Part shown: piece by piece, positions 1 through 11,535 of the stretch
Layout: each line of letters starts with the position of its first letter
Numbering within the stretch: the first letter of the stretch is position 1
NCBI GenBank assembly: GCA_030867875.1
Contig: JAOWCC010001589.1
Location: 86,451,537 to 86,515,536 of the forward strand
Direction of reading: 5' to 3'
DNA: 64,000 nucleotides
Source: Actinernus sp. WN-2022
Taxonomy: Eukaryota; Cnidaria; Anthozoa; Actiniaria; Actinernidae
Notes under the pieces: generated by a model
Seen by the model: the letters and a program-made list of their open reading frames with translations, nothing else
Told to the model about the DNA's origin: nothing
Database searches by the model: none
Position numbers and translations under genes: made by a program

Positions 1-480
1 CCTACTTTTATGGGAATTACTTATGGATTTTATCAAGTTGGAATACATGGGACTGATTAGCAAGGGCAGCAGTTCCCATATCTTTCACCATCGTTATTTT
101 AACAACTTGTAGCAATATTGCTGTTAATAGTTTATATTTTGGAATGTATGGGACTGATAGCAAGGGCAGCAGTTCCCATATCTTTCAACATCGTTAATTT
201 AACAACTTAGCAATGTTGCAGTCCATAGACTGTTTACATTTGGAATTTATGGGACTGATTAGCAAGGGCAGTAGTTCCTATATCTTTGACCATCGTTATT
301 TTAGCAACTTCTACCAAATAGTCTATATTTTGGAATTTATGGGACTGATTAGCAAGGGCAGCAGTTCCCATATCTTTCACCATCGATATTTTAACAACTC
401 GTAGCAATATGGCAGTTTTATTTAATTTTGTATAATTTTGGAATTTATGGACTGATTAGCAAGGGCACCAGTTCCCAAAA
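1..480. repeat. Tandem repeat, unit about 90-107 bp, about 4.5 copies
   Basis: Each unit contains GGGACTGATTAGCAAGGGCA followed by CAGTTCCCATATCTTTC and an ATCGTTATTTTAACAAC stretch. Copies begin near 49, 150, 250, 341 and 447, with spacing varying by small indels. The array lies in the intron of the UBR gene downstream of its second exon. It may extend left of the window. A short open frame crosses two units (213-404) but shows no sign of being a gene. Confidence 0.85.
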
Positions 481-1067
481 TTCCCCATTTTTTTAAATCT
501 GAACCAATGTCTTTATCAGGCATAGGTACATTCCAGACCTTTCTTGGTCATTTATATTGAAAATAGTTATAAGGTTATTTGACAGCAGTCTGTCATGTGT
601 TTAATTCGTTAATTTGCCAAGCTTTTGCTATGGTGTTATTGCTGCATTTCCCTTGGGTGGGGCAGCATCATAATTTAAATTATGATGCTTTTGGCGTTTT
701 TGTTGCCCTCACCTTTACTGGGCTAAAACAATTTACCATATTGTGAAGATTTTATATCTGACAATTTAGTTATTCAATAAAAGCGGCTTAGGGTTTTTTC
801 CCTTAGCCATTTTACTCCAAAGCCCTTGTGGGTGTGTTCTGCTTTTTGATGCCCACATGTTTTTATCCTGGGGACTGGATGCTTTTTGCACTTTCCTCGA
901 GGATACCGGTGAGGAAATACAGATGTGCAGGTCCGCGGCAAGAATCAAGCTCGGGAAAGCATGTTCAATGTGTTGTCTAACCCATTGTGCCACACCCAAT
1001 AAACATAAATGAAGTTGGGATATACTGGTAAGCAAAATTCAGAAATTCATTTTCATAATGTACTAAC

Positions 1068-4000
1068 CCTGTATCGGTGATTTTTATGAATGCTCTTCTG
1101 AAAACAGTCAATACACAGGACACATGTACCATCATAGCCACAATCCCTACAATACAAGGCCAGTAAATAATAAGTATATATACATATTGGAATATCAATA
1201 GCAGTGTGAAATAAAACATCACTACTTGTGACCATTATCTAATACATACACACTGAGGCAATTCATTATTTGTTGAGGAAGGGGTTGGAAATCGTTAGAG
1301 GTGAACATTTTTAAATATGTTTATTTTAGCCATCATATTTTACCATGATAGCCAGTGCTTACAAATGAACCACAGTCAACGTTTCCTTTGCCCACCAGCT
1401 TCTAATGAAATGCCTACATACATGTACATACATACCTTATCTGTTAAATATCCAGCTAATAAGGGGTGACAAATAATCCTAGATGTGTTGAAGTGAGTTG
1501 GAAGTTCAATGCCCAGGCTGACAGTATAGGGTCAGTGTTTGAACTTGGTTGCCAGGCAACTGTGGTAACTAACCAGCCCAGTACACTGGGTCACACAGTC
1601 CCGAGTCAAATCCAATCCCAAAATACAGCACTTTGAAGTGCAGGACTTGTAAGCAACGTGATGAGCAACTGCGAATGACCCACCAAACTAAGCAAACAAA
1701 TACCACAAACCTGTATAGGATGCAGACCCAGGCCACACAAGTTGTGCCACAGGAAGACCGAAAATGTGCTGGTGTATTTAACGTTGTCTAAAATGCATTT
1801 AGTCTAGTATAAATAAAAGCAGGTTATATTACTGGCAGCTAAATACTGTGTGGACCTGCTAAGCTAATACATATAAATGACTAAAATAATGTGCTAATTA
1901 CAAATATTAATAGTACCCTAAGAAATAGTCTAATCGCTAAGTACATACTGATGAGCCAAATAAAATATATAATATTCATAATTACTTGGTGAAAATCCTT
2001 AAAACTACACGTACAAATGTAGGATGTATCAGTTACAAGATCTTTATTTGTTTCAAGGGAAGTTTCTGCATATAAAGTTAATCTAGACTAAATGCAATTT
2101 AGACATGGTTAAATACACCAGTACATTTTGGTCTTCCTGTGGTACAGCTCACAAGGCCTGTGTCATATTTGTTTTGCTTAGCTTGGCAAGTCGTTCGCAG
2201 TTGCTCATCCCATCGCTCGCAAGTGCTGGGTTTCAAGCTTTATGTTTTTGGATTGCGCAGCATTCGTTGCATGTAGATTAAATGTTTCGGGTTGTTACTC
2301 TTGCTGCCTCATCCTTGCCACCGGCTACTGCTTTGCAGGCCCCTGAGGTAGTTCTCAGAGTTTGGTCAGTCCTTGTTTGGCTTGACCGTGGTCTCGTTGG
2401 GCTGGTCAGTTGCCACAGTTGCCTGGTAACCAAGCTCTCAAGCACTGACCCTACTTACAGACTGGGCACTGAACCTCCAATTCACTTCCAATGCATCTAG
2501 GATTATCTGTCATATCCTTCAATAGCTGGATAATTAAAACATCTAAAACTGTCCTGTTCCTCTTGAGCTACTTTAAAGTGATTTAACTTATCTACATGCA
2601 TATGTATCCGTTTTGAAATCATGATTCATGGTCATGAATTTCAGGGTTTAGAGCTATAAGTAGGGACTACCAACTCTTTTGTAAGTTTTGAATTCAATGG
2701 GGAAATACCATTGGTCAGTTTATACGGATCTGTCAGTGGCTTGTCAAAACGACTTTACATTCAGCAGAACTCAGTAATCACAGTTGAGTGTAAAGCTATG
2801 GCGGTCATGCAAGTGAAACAGAATAATAGAGATGCATGCTGCCCTCAAATGAGCTTCTACATGTAGATCGCCTGACATAAAAACTAAATTTGCAGCAACC
2901 TGCTAGTTAAGCACTCCAATCTTGGTTTAAACTTTACGTCAAACTGTCAGTAACATGAATGCTCTTAGTGCAAGATTTTACCAAGTTCATCAACAACAAT
3001 CAGTTCATATTCTCAAACTACTAGGATTCTCAGGTTTGTCTGATACTTGATTTTGCAAATATCATTGTTGTTGTTTAAATTAGCGGCACATTCCAGTGGT
3101 GCAAAGGAGAGTGATCGACTTTGCAACATTATTGCTAAGTTTCCGTTTCTCTTCTTTCTTCCAGGTTTCTTTAACCCTTTCCCTACTGGACATGTTTGGC
3201 TCAGTTGGTGAAATCCTGAGTGCTAACTAAATCCTCCCCCCTCAGTTCAAGTTTGGCTAGCCCGGGTCAGTTAAATACTGCTGACTTTTTAAGCCGAGGG
3301 CTCAAACTTTTCCCACAATGCCATTTGGGAGAATTCTGTTCACTCGTTGACGGTAGGTATGGCTGCTTCGGTAGGGTTTCTAATGAAATGTGCTCTAATT
3401 TTGGAGAAATATGCCACTGTCAGAGAGCTTGAGGACATCATTAAGTCTGAGGATGGCTGAAAAGTACTTGGTTTGCTTCTAGTAGGCTTTGTGAGGGGAT
3501 TTCACAGGGTTTTTCCGTTGTGTTTGTGCTTTCAGACACAGGAAAAAATTATTCAATGAAATCCTTGGAATCCTGCAGTTCGCAGTCTTTTCCCCCTGCT
3601 CAACCTATTAGGATGTGTTTTTGTCACTTTAAAGCAACCGCTTGAGTCCAAATCACCGCTCTTGGTTGTAGGGGTAAAAGACTTATTAAAAAAAACCTAC
3701 TGGAGTCCCAGAGGGGGGGACCCCTTGTGGAATTTTTGTCCATTACCCAGCATGCAATTGGAGGTGGGAGCAGGTAAATGTGGTCAAGTGAAATGCAGTG
3801 TAAACATCGGCGTGGATCAGAGTCGTTTGGTGCGTTTTGTGCAAACAAACCTGCTGGTTGGAAAGATTAAACAAGGTACTGTAATGACTGAGTGGTGATT
3901 TTGTATTTGATTTTGATTTCAAGTGCGAATGGAAATGTTTTTTTGAGCCGATTTTCAGCTCCTCAAAATTCGCGAAAATCAAAGAAACGAACGATGTCCA

Positions 4001-7000
4001 AAACAAATGCGTTTTTCTCCAAAGTGGGAGAGTCAAGCGATCCCTGTTATAGCTCTGACTTTGAAGTCATTCATTCCTTGAAATAATATCACAACATCGT
4101 ATTTCCAGCATATCTAGGTTTGATGCAATAATTTTCTCCAGGTACATGCTTCATATTGGGCGGTTACGGGCGGCACAGGAGGGAAAGGGTTAATCTGGAT
4201 ACCAGAGGGTCTTAAGTCTCCTTCGCAGCCGTTATTTGTGTCGTCACGCAACGCTTCTCCCCACTAATGGCTGCTTAAACCCGAACAATATTTATTTCCC
4301 TTTGTTGCGACTGCAGCAATCAGACGGTTGACTTTGTTTTCATTAGACCAATCACAAGACAGGAAATTAATCATGATGTATTTCCCCGCGTGAAAATCAA
4401 TGGCAGTGGTTTCCCCTGTCTCTTTGTGTAAATAATCCATAATGACATTGCGGTTTTGCCTAAGTTTTCCCATGGATGAAACTCCCTAAAGAAATAGTAG
4501 CAAGTGGTTCTAAGTGCTTCATTTGTTCGTCAGCTGCTCTCAAGAAAAACAAAATTAACATTTTCGGAAGAAGTTCTACTAATTTAGCTGGAATTCAATC
4601 TTCACTGGATCTGGACGTAGACATTGCTACTTTCAGCATCCCGATCATTACCGTACCTCGATTTCCATTGGCCGAGAATAATGAGACACTAAACATTGTA
4701 GATTTCAGATTGTTCATTTCCTATTGTTAACCGGCAATCCGACAAGAGAACGCTGCATAGCGAGGAAAATAAAATAAATTCCCTTCTTCGAGGGTAAACA
4801 TCAAAACCTTCTATAAGATACATTAAGGTAGATTTATTGAATGGTAATTCAAGGTCTTCTGTGCAGTTCAGCAAAATACCAAGAAGACAAGGCTGGAATT
4901 TTGAAACTGAAACCGTGTCAATATTTTGAATCAATATAAATCTTCACTTCGCCAGCACTGAGCGAATGCACAAAAAAAATAAAACTGAGAAAGAATGAGC
5001 CCACGCATCCCTAGGGAGCATTAGGGGGTGGAGCTGTCAAAAACATAATCACTTTTGACAGTACAAAGCTTACAAAAGAGTCAGCAGTCCCTACTTATAG
5101 CTCTAAACCCAGCCATGTTGAACAATGTGTGCCATGTCTAGCCAACGTTAGCCATCTGGTACCATGTTTAGCCATTCTAAAAAAATGTGGAATAGAAGGG
5201 ACTTGCTAGCAGTCTAGGGTTCCTAGGAGATTTATTGATGCCGAGCCATTGGACAATGCAGCATACTAATCTAGGCAGACTTTTTGGATGTTTACGTACA
5301 CATGTACATGTACGTATGCATAGCAGGAACCAATCAAAGAGCTCCTACTATATAATCAGCATGCAGGGAGTTATGGATTCAACAAATGTTGTCTACATCC
5401 ATTCCTTTTACTCTTAGCTGGTAAGTAAAATCAATTTCTCTGTCAAATTTTTTTTTACATGATAGCTTCAAGGCAAGGAAGCATTCATCAAGGTCATAAA
5501 GGTTTCAATGACCTACGTACATGTATCTAGAGGCCGACAATGTCATTTATGTCACTGTCAGCATTGTTATGTAGCCAATGTCAGCCGGTTCATTCATGGA
5601 TGGCAAACACAGTTGACCAAATTCTCTATCACGGAGATTGCATGTATTTACATGCTCTAACAAATAACCAGATACCCGATTTGGGTACTCTGCAAAATAA
5701 TAAACAATCTGCCAGTGATGATTAATGCACATGACAACACAAAATGGACTGTAAACTATGGTCATTTTTATCAAGGACTTGCTCAGCCTGAGTTTGTTGG
5801 CAATCTGCCATATTACACCTTGCATCAGGTTTTGATAAATGCTTTCTGTGATAGTGTTAAGGGTGCGTTTACCAATTATTTTTGGTCATTGCTAGGTAGA
5901 ATTTAAAATGCCATATAACTCCAACAATTTGAGTAAAATAATTAATAAATCACTCGGAAACTCCTGGGAGACGGACCATTATATTTTGATGACATCATCA
6001 TATGACATCATTATGATTATCATTATGATGTCATCAAGGCAGAAAAATTCAATCATTTCATGATTTATTTGGTATAGTGCTTTCATATTTGCATATATCA
6101 TTGGTCTGGGTTAGGCGCAAAAGGTGTAGCATGAGTTTTACGATATACTGAGAAAAAAAAAAAATTTCCTGTCAATTTTAACAGTTAGATGGTCATAACT
6201 TCTGTGTTTTTATTTTTTTCGCTAAACCCAAGCTTGACTCTGTGCAATGCGACTTCAGAACATTTTTTATGTGAAAAAGGATTGACTTTTCTTTGTTTCA
6301 TGAACTCAGTTTCATGCATTTTTAGTGAAACCGGAAGTATAATCTTGCTACCAGAGCCCACAGAGCGCAGCTGTGTATGGGTGGTTACAAAGCAATTTTC
6401 TTCATATACATTGTACGTATACATAGAAATTACAACTAATTCTTGTGAACAGATGGAATTTGTGAGGGCAAAGCTAAAGGCATTGGACAAGAAAATGAAA
6501 TCAGTGAAATTGAAACAAAGCTGCATTATGAGACATCTAATTCCAGTGGTTTATTTATGCAAAGAAGTCGATTTGTGACCATCTGCACCATGTACCATAA
6601 TCAGTCACACATCTAACCCCCTCCCAGTTAGCTCAGTGGTTGTTAAAAGCACTGGTCCATCGAGCGGGAGGTCGCAGGTTCAAATCCTGGCCGGACCAAC
6701 ACTCAGGTTCTTAAAATAACTGAGTAGAAGGTGCTGCATGCCTTTACATAATACAGTAAATGGTTAGACCTTCATGTCTTCTCAGGTATTGACATAAAAT
6801 CGTAGGACTAGTGTCCTCAATTATCTGCAAAGCTAAATACTGGTGCATTGTCACTTAAATAGAGTCACTTACTTCACTTACTTACTTTATGTCGCTTCAA
6901 GGAGAAACAACCCGATTCAACTTACCATATTAATTTAGCTTACATCTATATTTTATTTATCTGATTCTACAGTTTTCTATCCGGCTAGCAATCAAAACCA

Positions 7001-8886
7001 CTGCTAAATACAGTATGTCAATTCCAGAGGACTGTCTTGCTATAATGTGTAATATCATTTGCACATGTTCGTAATCCTTATAATATTCCCCATTGATCAG
7101 AAAAGAAATAATTAAAAAATTCTGCAAGTAGGCCTTAGGCTTTGTTCGCCCTAACAATATCACTCAGCGACTGTTATATAAAGAAATGGTTCAGGCAAGT
7201 TAGTAGGACCATTGCCATATTTCGTTTACGTATTTATGCTTTGACTTCCACATTTTTCACAGACATTTCCGGCCTTAGAAATGGTGTCCAGGGTATCAGA
7301 AGATATGAAAACGTTTTGGTGATTATTCACCAATTACTTCCAATCAAGTCCCTAGTATTGTGACGAGCTGCCATAAAAAATGGAGTTGATTTCTCTTTCG
7401 AGGCACTGCATTTTTCTTCACTACTTTCTTGTGAAAGTGGTTCAAAATCAAACTCTTCAAAGACTCCTTTCACATCTAGTTGCTCATACATTCTGGCTTC
7501 CCCCATTATCAACAAGCTCTTTCCAAGCACTTTCCAAACTGCCGTTGTCGAAATCCAAAAAAAAAATTGTTTGCATCTCTGCACTGCTGAAGTTCACAAG
7601 CTTGACACCCAAATTCCCTAACATTGGATCGGAATTTCCCTCGTCCAGTGACTCTCCGCTGCTAGAATGGCTTTCTTGGTTCTATTGCTCTTTTGGAGCA
7701 TTTATAAGTAAACTTGAAGCATGGAAAGTAAAACAACCCAGTTGAAGTAGCAAAAAAACAACTTTACTCTAACTTTTACAAATGTAAATAAACCGGGGAT
7801 AGCCAGCCAGCAAAGGGCGCGCGTGCTTTTTCACTAAACCGGAACTCAGTTTTTTCACACCATTTGCATGAGCACGTGTGCCGATCCTTCATAGCAACAT
7901 CGCTGCTTTACGACGAAATTGGTAAATGCACTCGTAATGTTCTGCTTGTGTTTGATGGCTATATGATGGCTATCAATTCCAAACCTGCCCATCCATGAGG
8001 TCAGCTAAGCTATGCAATTACCCCATGGTGGGGCTTTGGAATGAGTGCAAATCTCGATCTTATAAACATGGATGTAAAATTCGCTTTCTTTGAGTTTTTT
8101 TGACGAATTCCCCACCTCCAACTTTTCTTTGCTGGCAAATGCCCCACCCCTGGGACAGACTGAGTTGTCAAATGCCCCACGTACAGTATGTCTGGGGGAA
8201 GGGGGATGAGCAGGTTTGGAATTGATATAGACGAGAAAATAGTTAAGTGGTGTTTAAGCTTAGTTTAACACTGTACAACAAGTTTAGTAATAATATTAAT
8301 AGAGAGAATATCCTAGGAAATTCGTGGGTTTAGGTAAGAGTACGTTATCTGCTTATAAAATGACCATTTTCAGCAGTTTCTTATATTTCGTTAACAGAAA
8401 GATAAGCAAATCAGTTCATATAAACCAAGCTTGTTACCCCTCGACTTTTCTGGCACTCGACTTGCCATGTTTAGAGAGCAAGCGAATGCGAGTAATCTCT
8501 GCAGTATGGCTGTCTTCTTACCTGCATGAATACGTCGGTTCACCGAACTTGAACATTTTTCCGCAAAGAGGCGGAGAATTGTTGGTGCTTTGTAACTTGG
8601 AGAACCCAACACTCGGATCTTCGCCACATAGAAAATACTCCATAGGTTTAAAAATCCTGCTGTTACATTTCTCTTCGTCTATGGTCAGTTTGAGAATCTG
8701 TGCTAACTCGATATCAAAGCAGTTAAACACATTTTCGGATAAATGTTTATACAATACGCTCTCAAACACAGGGACTCCCTCGTCGATGTTACCCTTCTCC
8801 ACTGCCAGGAGCCATTCCTGCGCCAACCGGGCTTCTCTCGAAATCGCCGCCTTTTCTGGCGGTTCTTCCATCTCCACATCACCCAT
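1068..8886 (-). CDS. UBR2: E3 ubiquitin ligase N-recognin, UBR1/UBR2 type (first two coding exons, partial)
   Basis: Role known from the family: recognises destabilising N-terminal residues through the UBR zinc box and ubiquitinates the substrate (N-degron pathway). Exon 1 is 8522-8886 (121 codons plus 2 bases); it starts at ATG 8886 with [12 protein letters not shown] and ends GEPTYSC plus AG before a GTAAGA donor. Exon 2 is 1068-1146, preceded by a TTGTATTGTAG acceptor; it completes the Arg codon and reads [15 protein letters not shown] then [11 protein letters not shown], up to a GTTAGT donor. The joined frame has the conserved leader ([26 protein letters not shown]) and the first Cys/His ligands of the UBR box. 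The remaining UBR-box ligands, ClpS-like and RING regions (vertebrate proteins are about 1,750 residues) must lie left of position 1. Wording such as GEPTYSCR and CGEDP is closer to UBR2 than UBR1, but a single ancestral UBR1/2 gene is likely. Confidence 0.93.
1455..2535. mobile_element. Foldback (long inverted repeat) element
   Basis: The left half is matched in reverse complement by the right half. The ends share CTAGGATTATCTGTCA-like sequence (left about 1465-1490, right about 2490-2515). The text around TTGCCAGGCAACTGTGG (about 1550) pairs with CCACAGTTGCCTGGTAA (about 2412). The block GGAAGACCGAAAATG (about 1750) pairs with CATTTTGGTCTTCC (about 2125). The spacer is about 1830-2070. No transposase is visible, so it is probably non-autonomous. 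Confidence 0.75.
2645..5110. repeat. Inverted terminal segment pair, possible element
   Basis: About 45 bp at 2643-2690 (GGGTTTAGAGCTATAAGTAG and following) recurs in reverse complement at 5060-5110. The arms stop matching beyond that. A smaller inverted pair (AACCCTTTCCC near 3175 and GGGAAAGGGTT near 4184) lies inside. No transposase was recognised in the 2.4 kb between them. Confidence 0.45.
5105..5225. repeat. GGCTAACGATGG-family repeat, single short copy
   Basis: Contains GCCAACGTTAGCCATC, GGTACCATGTTTAGCCATTC and GGAATAGAAGGGACTTGCTA. The same words in the opposite orientation form the arrays at 21,765-21,900, 22,990-23,230 and 23,551-23,735. The shared terminal word is AGTCCCTTCTATTCC. 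Confidence 0.7.
6621..6870 (+). mobile_element. tRNA-derived SINE
   Basis: A tRNA-like head carries an A box TAGCTCAGTGG (6629-6639) and a B box GGTTCAAATCC (6677-6687), spaced as in RNA polymerase III type 2 promoters. It is followed by a non-tRNA body (TTAAAATAACTGAGTAGAAG and on) and a weak tail near 6870. The head has lost the folding of a functional tRNA gene (no clean acceptor stem), so I call a SINE rather than a tRNA. Confidence 0.85.
8522..8886 (-). CDS. UBR2: UBR1/2 exon 1 with the translation start
   Basis: The ATG at 8886-8884 opens the only long frame here. The first 45 residues are acidic and poorly conserved; conservation begins at residues 79-121 ([14 protein letters not shown]...GEPTYSCR). 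The exon ends in phase 2 (TGC AG) at a canonical donor. An antisense open frame at 8324-8932 is a shadow of this exon. Confidence 0.93.
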
Positions 8887-9012
8887 GATGTTTCCCTGTG
8901 TTTATCTCTTCAAGAGGAATTACTTTCCATGAGAAACAGCAATTCTACAGTTTGATATGTCGATCTATAAACAAAATTTCTCATCTATCGTAACTAAACA
9001 AAATGGCTGCCG
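8887..9012 (-). promoter_or_regulatory. Probable promoter and 5' leader region of the UBR gene
   Basis: This is the stretch immediately upstream of the UBR start codon. On the plus strand, AAAATGGCTGCCGG (about 9000-9013) matches the YY1 core AANATGGCNGC, a frequent element of TATA-less housekeeping promoters. No TATA box is seen on the minus strand here. A 5' UTR intron cannot be excluded. Confidence 0.4.
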
Positions 9013-9031
9013 GATGGAACGACAACCACGA

Positions 9032-9090
9032 CAACCTCGTGACCAGGGTCTTCTCGGTCGGCTATGAGAAAGACCCTGGTCACGAGGTTG
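9032..9090. repeat. Perfect 21-bp inverted repeat with 17-nt loop
   Basis: The arms 9032-9052 (starting CAACCTCGTGACCAGGGTC) and 9070-9090 are exact reverse complements. It sits about 150 bp upstream of the UBR start codon. It is probably the ends of a small hairpin MITE. Confidence 0.9.
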
Positions 9091-9204
9091 GAAGCTGGAT
9101 CACGTGACAAATAGCATTCTTCCCGTTGAATTAATAACTATCCTTAAATGGAAAACACACTTGAAATAATGATAATCGTTAATTCTAATGACTCTTAAAA
9201 TCAG

Positions 9205-9400
9205 TCAAGGTTGGTGTAGTCACTAAACTGCAGTACACACAAAGGGTTACGAGTTCGAGGCCGATTAGGAGCGCTCAAATCGTTTTCCTCTCGTTTTACC
9301 TCCTCTTCTTCTTTACCTTTGAACACTAGCTCAGTGGGTGAGTGAGAACCCGTCGTTTATCCGTGAAATCGTCCGATGGTTTATAGGGTTAGGTTTGGGG
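9205..9400 (+). mobile_element. SINE-like repeat, related to 61,510-61,680
   Basis: Contains GGTTACGAGTTCGAGG (B-box-like), a pyrimidine-rich run with TTTTACCTCCTCTTCTT, then CTAGCTCAGTGGGTGAGTGA and GGTTTATAGGGTTAGG. The same order (GAGTTACGAG, GGGGTTCGAGTTCC, TTTTACCTCACC, CCTAGCTCAAGGTGGGT, GGTTAGGGTTTT) is seen at 61,530-61,680, so both are copies of one short retroposon family. Confidence 0.6.
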
Positions 9401-9402
9401 TT

Positions 9403-9928
9403 AGGAACACCCAACGGTAAAACTTCATAAAAACAAACATTCTGATGTTAAACATATTTAAGGGAATTGTTTTTCAGCTGGCAGACGAACAGCTGTTCTG
9501 CAGCGCCAGCCAGCCTAAAGTTCATGAAGAATTTCTAAATTTCCCAGCTGAAATATTTAAGTGCAGAATTTGCCAGCAGCAAAAATATTTTTTTGAATAT
9601 ATTCCCAGCTGAAATATTTAAGTGCAGAATTTGCCAGCAGCAAAACATTTTTTTACATATATTCCCAGCTGAAAAATACAAGTGAAGAATATGCCAGCTA
9701 ATAATGTTAGCTGATGTTGAAACGGTTTGTACAGGGCTTAACTGAAATGTAGAACGCTATATTTTTATTTTAAGAATAAAAACCTGAGCTAACCTGCAGA
9801 ATTCGGTATATTATTATTTAGTATCAGACTGCAGAATTTGCCAGCCAAGAAATTCCAAAGTGCAGAATTTGCCAGCCGAGTGGCCCAGAAGAACAGTTAT
9901 TTTGCAGAACAGTTCGTTGGGTGTTCCT
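9403..9928. mobile_element. MITE with AGGAACACCCAACG terminal inverted repeats
   Basis: The left end AGGAACACCCAACGG (9403) and the right end CGTTGGGTGTTCCT (9928) are inverted copies, flanked by GTT on both sides (possible 3-bp target duplication). The interior is a degenerate tandem array (units of about 62 bp near 9535-9700) repeating CCCAGCTGAAATATTTAAGT and GCAGAATTTGCCAGC. Confidence 0.8.
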
Positions 9929-10010
9929 GTTCGTCTTAGAATCAGTAACGATTATCATTATTTCTTAGCTGATAACCAATCTCTTCTCTTACCTCGCGTC
10001 ATCAGAGGGG

Positions 10011-10220
10011 TAGTCTAGAAATCGAAGACCTAAGACCTAGAAAATGAAGACCTAGAAAGCGAAGACCTAGAAAGCGAAGACCTAGAAAGCGAAGACCTAG
10101 AAAGCGAAGACCTAGAAAGCGAAGACCTAGAAAGCGAAGACCCTAGAAAGCGAAGACCCTAGAAAGCGAAGACCTAGCTAGAAAGCGAAGTCGTAAGTCC
10201 TAGCTAGAAAGCGAAGTCCT
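10011..10220 (+). repeat. Left terminal minisatellite, 15-16 bp unit GAAGACCTAGAAAGC
   Basis: About 12 copies. The outer units are divergent (AATCGAAGACCTAAGACCTAG) and the inner ones are nearly identical. Variants carry an extra C (GAAGACCCTAGAAAGC) or an inserted TAGC. The inverted counterpart lies at 16,875-16,968. Confidence 0.92.
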
Positions 10221-10301
10221 TCCGAACTGTCAACACTCACGTTGGAATGCATCATATGTCAAATCAGACGCTTCTATTTTAACTTGGCCTAGATACAAAT
10301 A

Positions 10302-10819
10302 TAGTCAAACCTGTATAAACGGTCACCCTCAGGAAATGGCCAACTGACCGTTATATACAGGGTGACCGCTATATACAGGGTGACCGCTATATACAGGTTT
10401 CCTTTATTAAGCCTATTGGAAGTTAATAATTAATTTGCAATGCGGAATATGGGACCACACACAACAGCTGACAACACGACAAGTATAGTAAAAAGGGAAC
10501 AACAATAGTAGTCTTATCAGTTTATGCGGATTAGTAGCTACAGTTTAATGAGCTGTTGAATGAAGCTTGACACGATTCGTTAATGGTTTGAGGGAAACCA
10601 TATTTGGTGACCGTTTTATACAGGTGAAAATTAAAATAATACAATTGTCCATACGGGAAGTATAAAGGGTGACCGCGTCCGCTATATAGAGGTGACCGCT
10701 TATTTTAACACAGGTCAAGTTTACAGTAAATATAAGGAGCGATTTTCGGGAAGTTGTTTGGTGACCGCTATATACAGGGTGACCGCTTTATACAGGGCCG
10801 TTATATACAGGTTTGACTG
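10302..10819. mobile_element. pogo/Tigger-like MITE with TA target duplication
   Basis: The left end AGTCAAACCTGTATA and right end TATACAGGTTTGACTG are inverted and flanked by TA (10300-10301 and 10820-10821). CAGTCAAACC-type termini with TA duplication are typical of pogo-group Tc1/mariner elements. The interior repeats GGGTGACCGCTATATACAGG several times. There is no transposase, so it is non-autonomous, and it is nested in the larger element. Confidence 0.8.
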
Positions 10820-10821
10820 TA

Positions 10822-11535
10822 TCACGTAAAATCGCCTAAAATTCCCCCAAAAAAATCTAAATATCTCGAAAAAATGTCTAAATATCTCGAAAATAATTCT
10901 AAATGTCTTGTTATATTTCTTATAAATATCACAATTTTGATTAATTTTGACTCAATAAGAACAAAAGTTTCATAGCTAACGATTATTGATTCGAAGCATT
11001 AGTACAGCCTCCACATAGTCCTCTGTTGCTGGTCTCCAAATATCGTTACGGGTAATGATGAAATTCAGGCTCGGAGTACTCTTTCGGCTGCTGCGGCAGA
11101 TGATGGCTGTATGAATATCAGTTTCTTAACGGCTGATGACCGAGAAAATATGCATAAAACATATAAGAAAATTCTACTGGAATATCTCCCAAAACATTTT
11201 TTTTCTAAATTTCTAGAATTTTTCTAAATATCCTAGAACGTTCTAAATATCTAAAAAAATATCAGGATATTTGTTTTTAGGGCTAATTTTAACCATAGAA
11301 AAAAATTATTAACCATAGTTTGGCTGGTTTACTGTAGTTAAAGTCAGCCATTTTCATTTAATAAAGATACTCTTTTGTACGATGCCGAGCAGGGCCACTT
11401 CCGACTTCCAACTTGTTATTTTTAGTGAACTGTAGAGCAAAAAACGTTGTCTTCCTCTACAAATTTGCGAGTGAGAAGAAACACTGAACAAATCAAGGGC
11501 ACTCAACGAAGTTTTCGGTTAAAAAGCTTTTCGGG
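10822..11535. other. Non-coding interior with AAATATCT/CTAGAA words
   Basis: No gene seen. The stretches 10,840-10,930 and 11,170-11,280 repeat the words CTAAATATCT and TCTAGAA or TCGAAAA at short spacing. Confidence 0.6.

Larger units (their letters stand above)
1147..8521 (-). other. UBR2: UBR1/2 intron 1 (7.4 kb)
   Basis: Bounded by the donor at 8521-8520 and the acceptor at 1148-1147. It holds a foldback element (about 1455-2535), a possible second foldback with ends at 2645 and 5110, a tRNA-derived SINE (6621-6870) and a copy of the GGCTAACGATGG repeat family (5110-5225). The remaining stretches 2700-5050, 5230-6600 and 6880-8500 hold scattered short open frames without recognisable domains, and I see no further exon in them. 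Confidence 0.8.

Noticed and set aside
6185..6578. Overlapping open frames of 113 and 129 codons on opposite strands
   Set aside because: No domain, low-complexity residues, lies in a UBR intron; the mutual overlap suggests chance.
6621..6700. Functional tRNA gene
   Set aside because: A and B boxes are present but the acceptor and anticodon stems do not pair properly, and a SINE body follows.
7327..7745. Possible gene fragment on either strand (for example minus-strand ...[16 protein letters not shown])
   Set aside because: Coding-like composition but no start, splice support or family I can name; may be a dead transposon piece.
8324..8932. 202-codon plus-strand open frame
   Set aside because: Antisense shadow of UBR exon 1, which has clear homology on the other strand.
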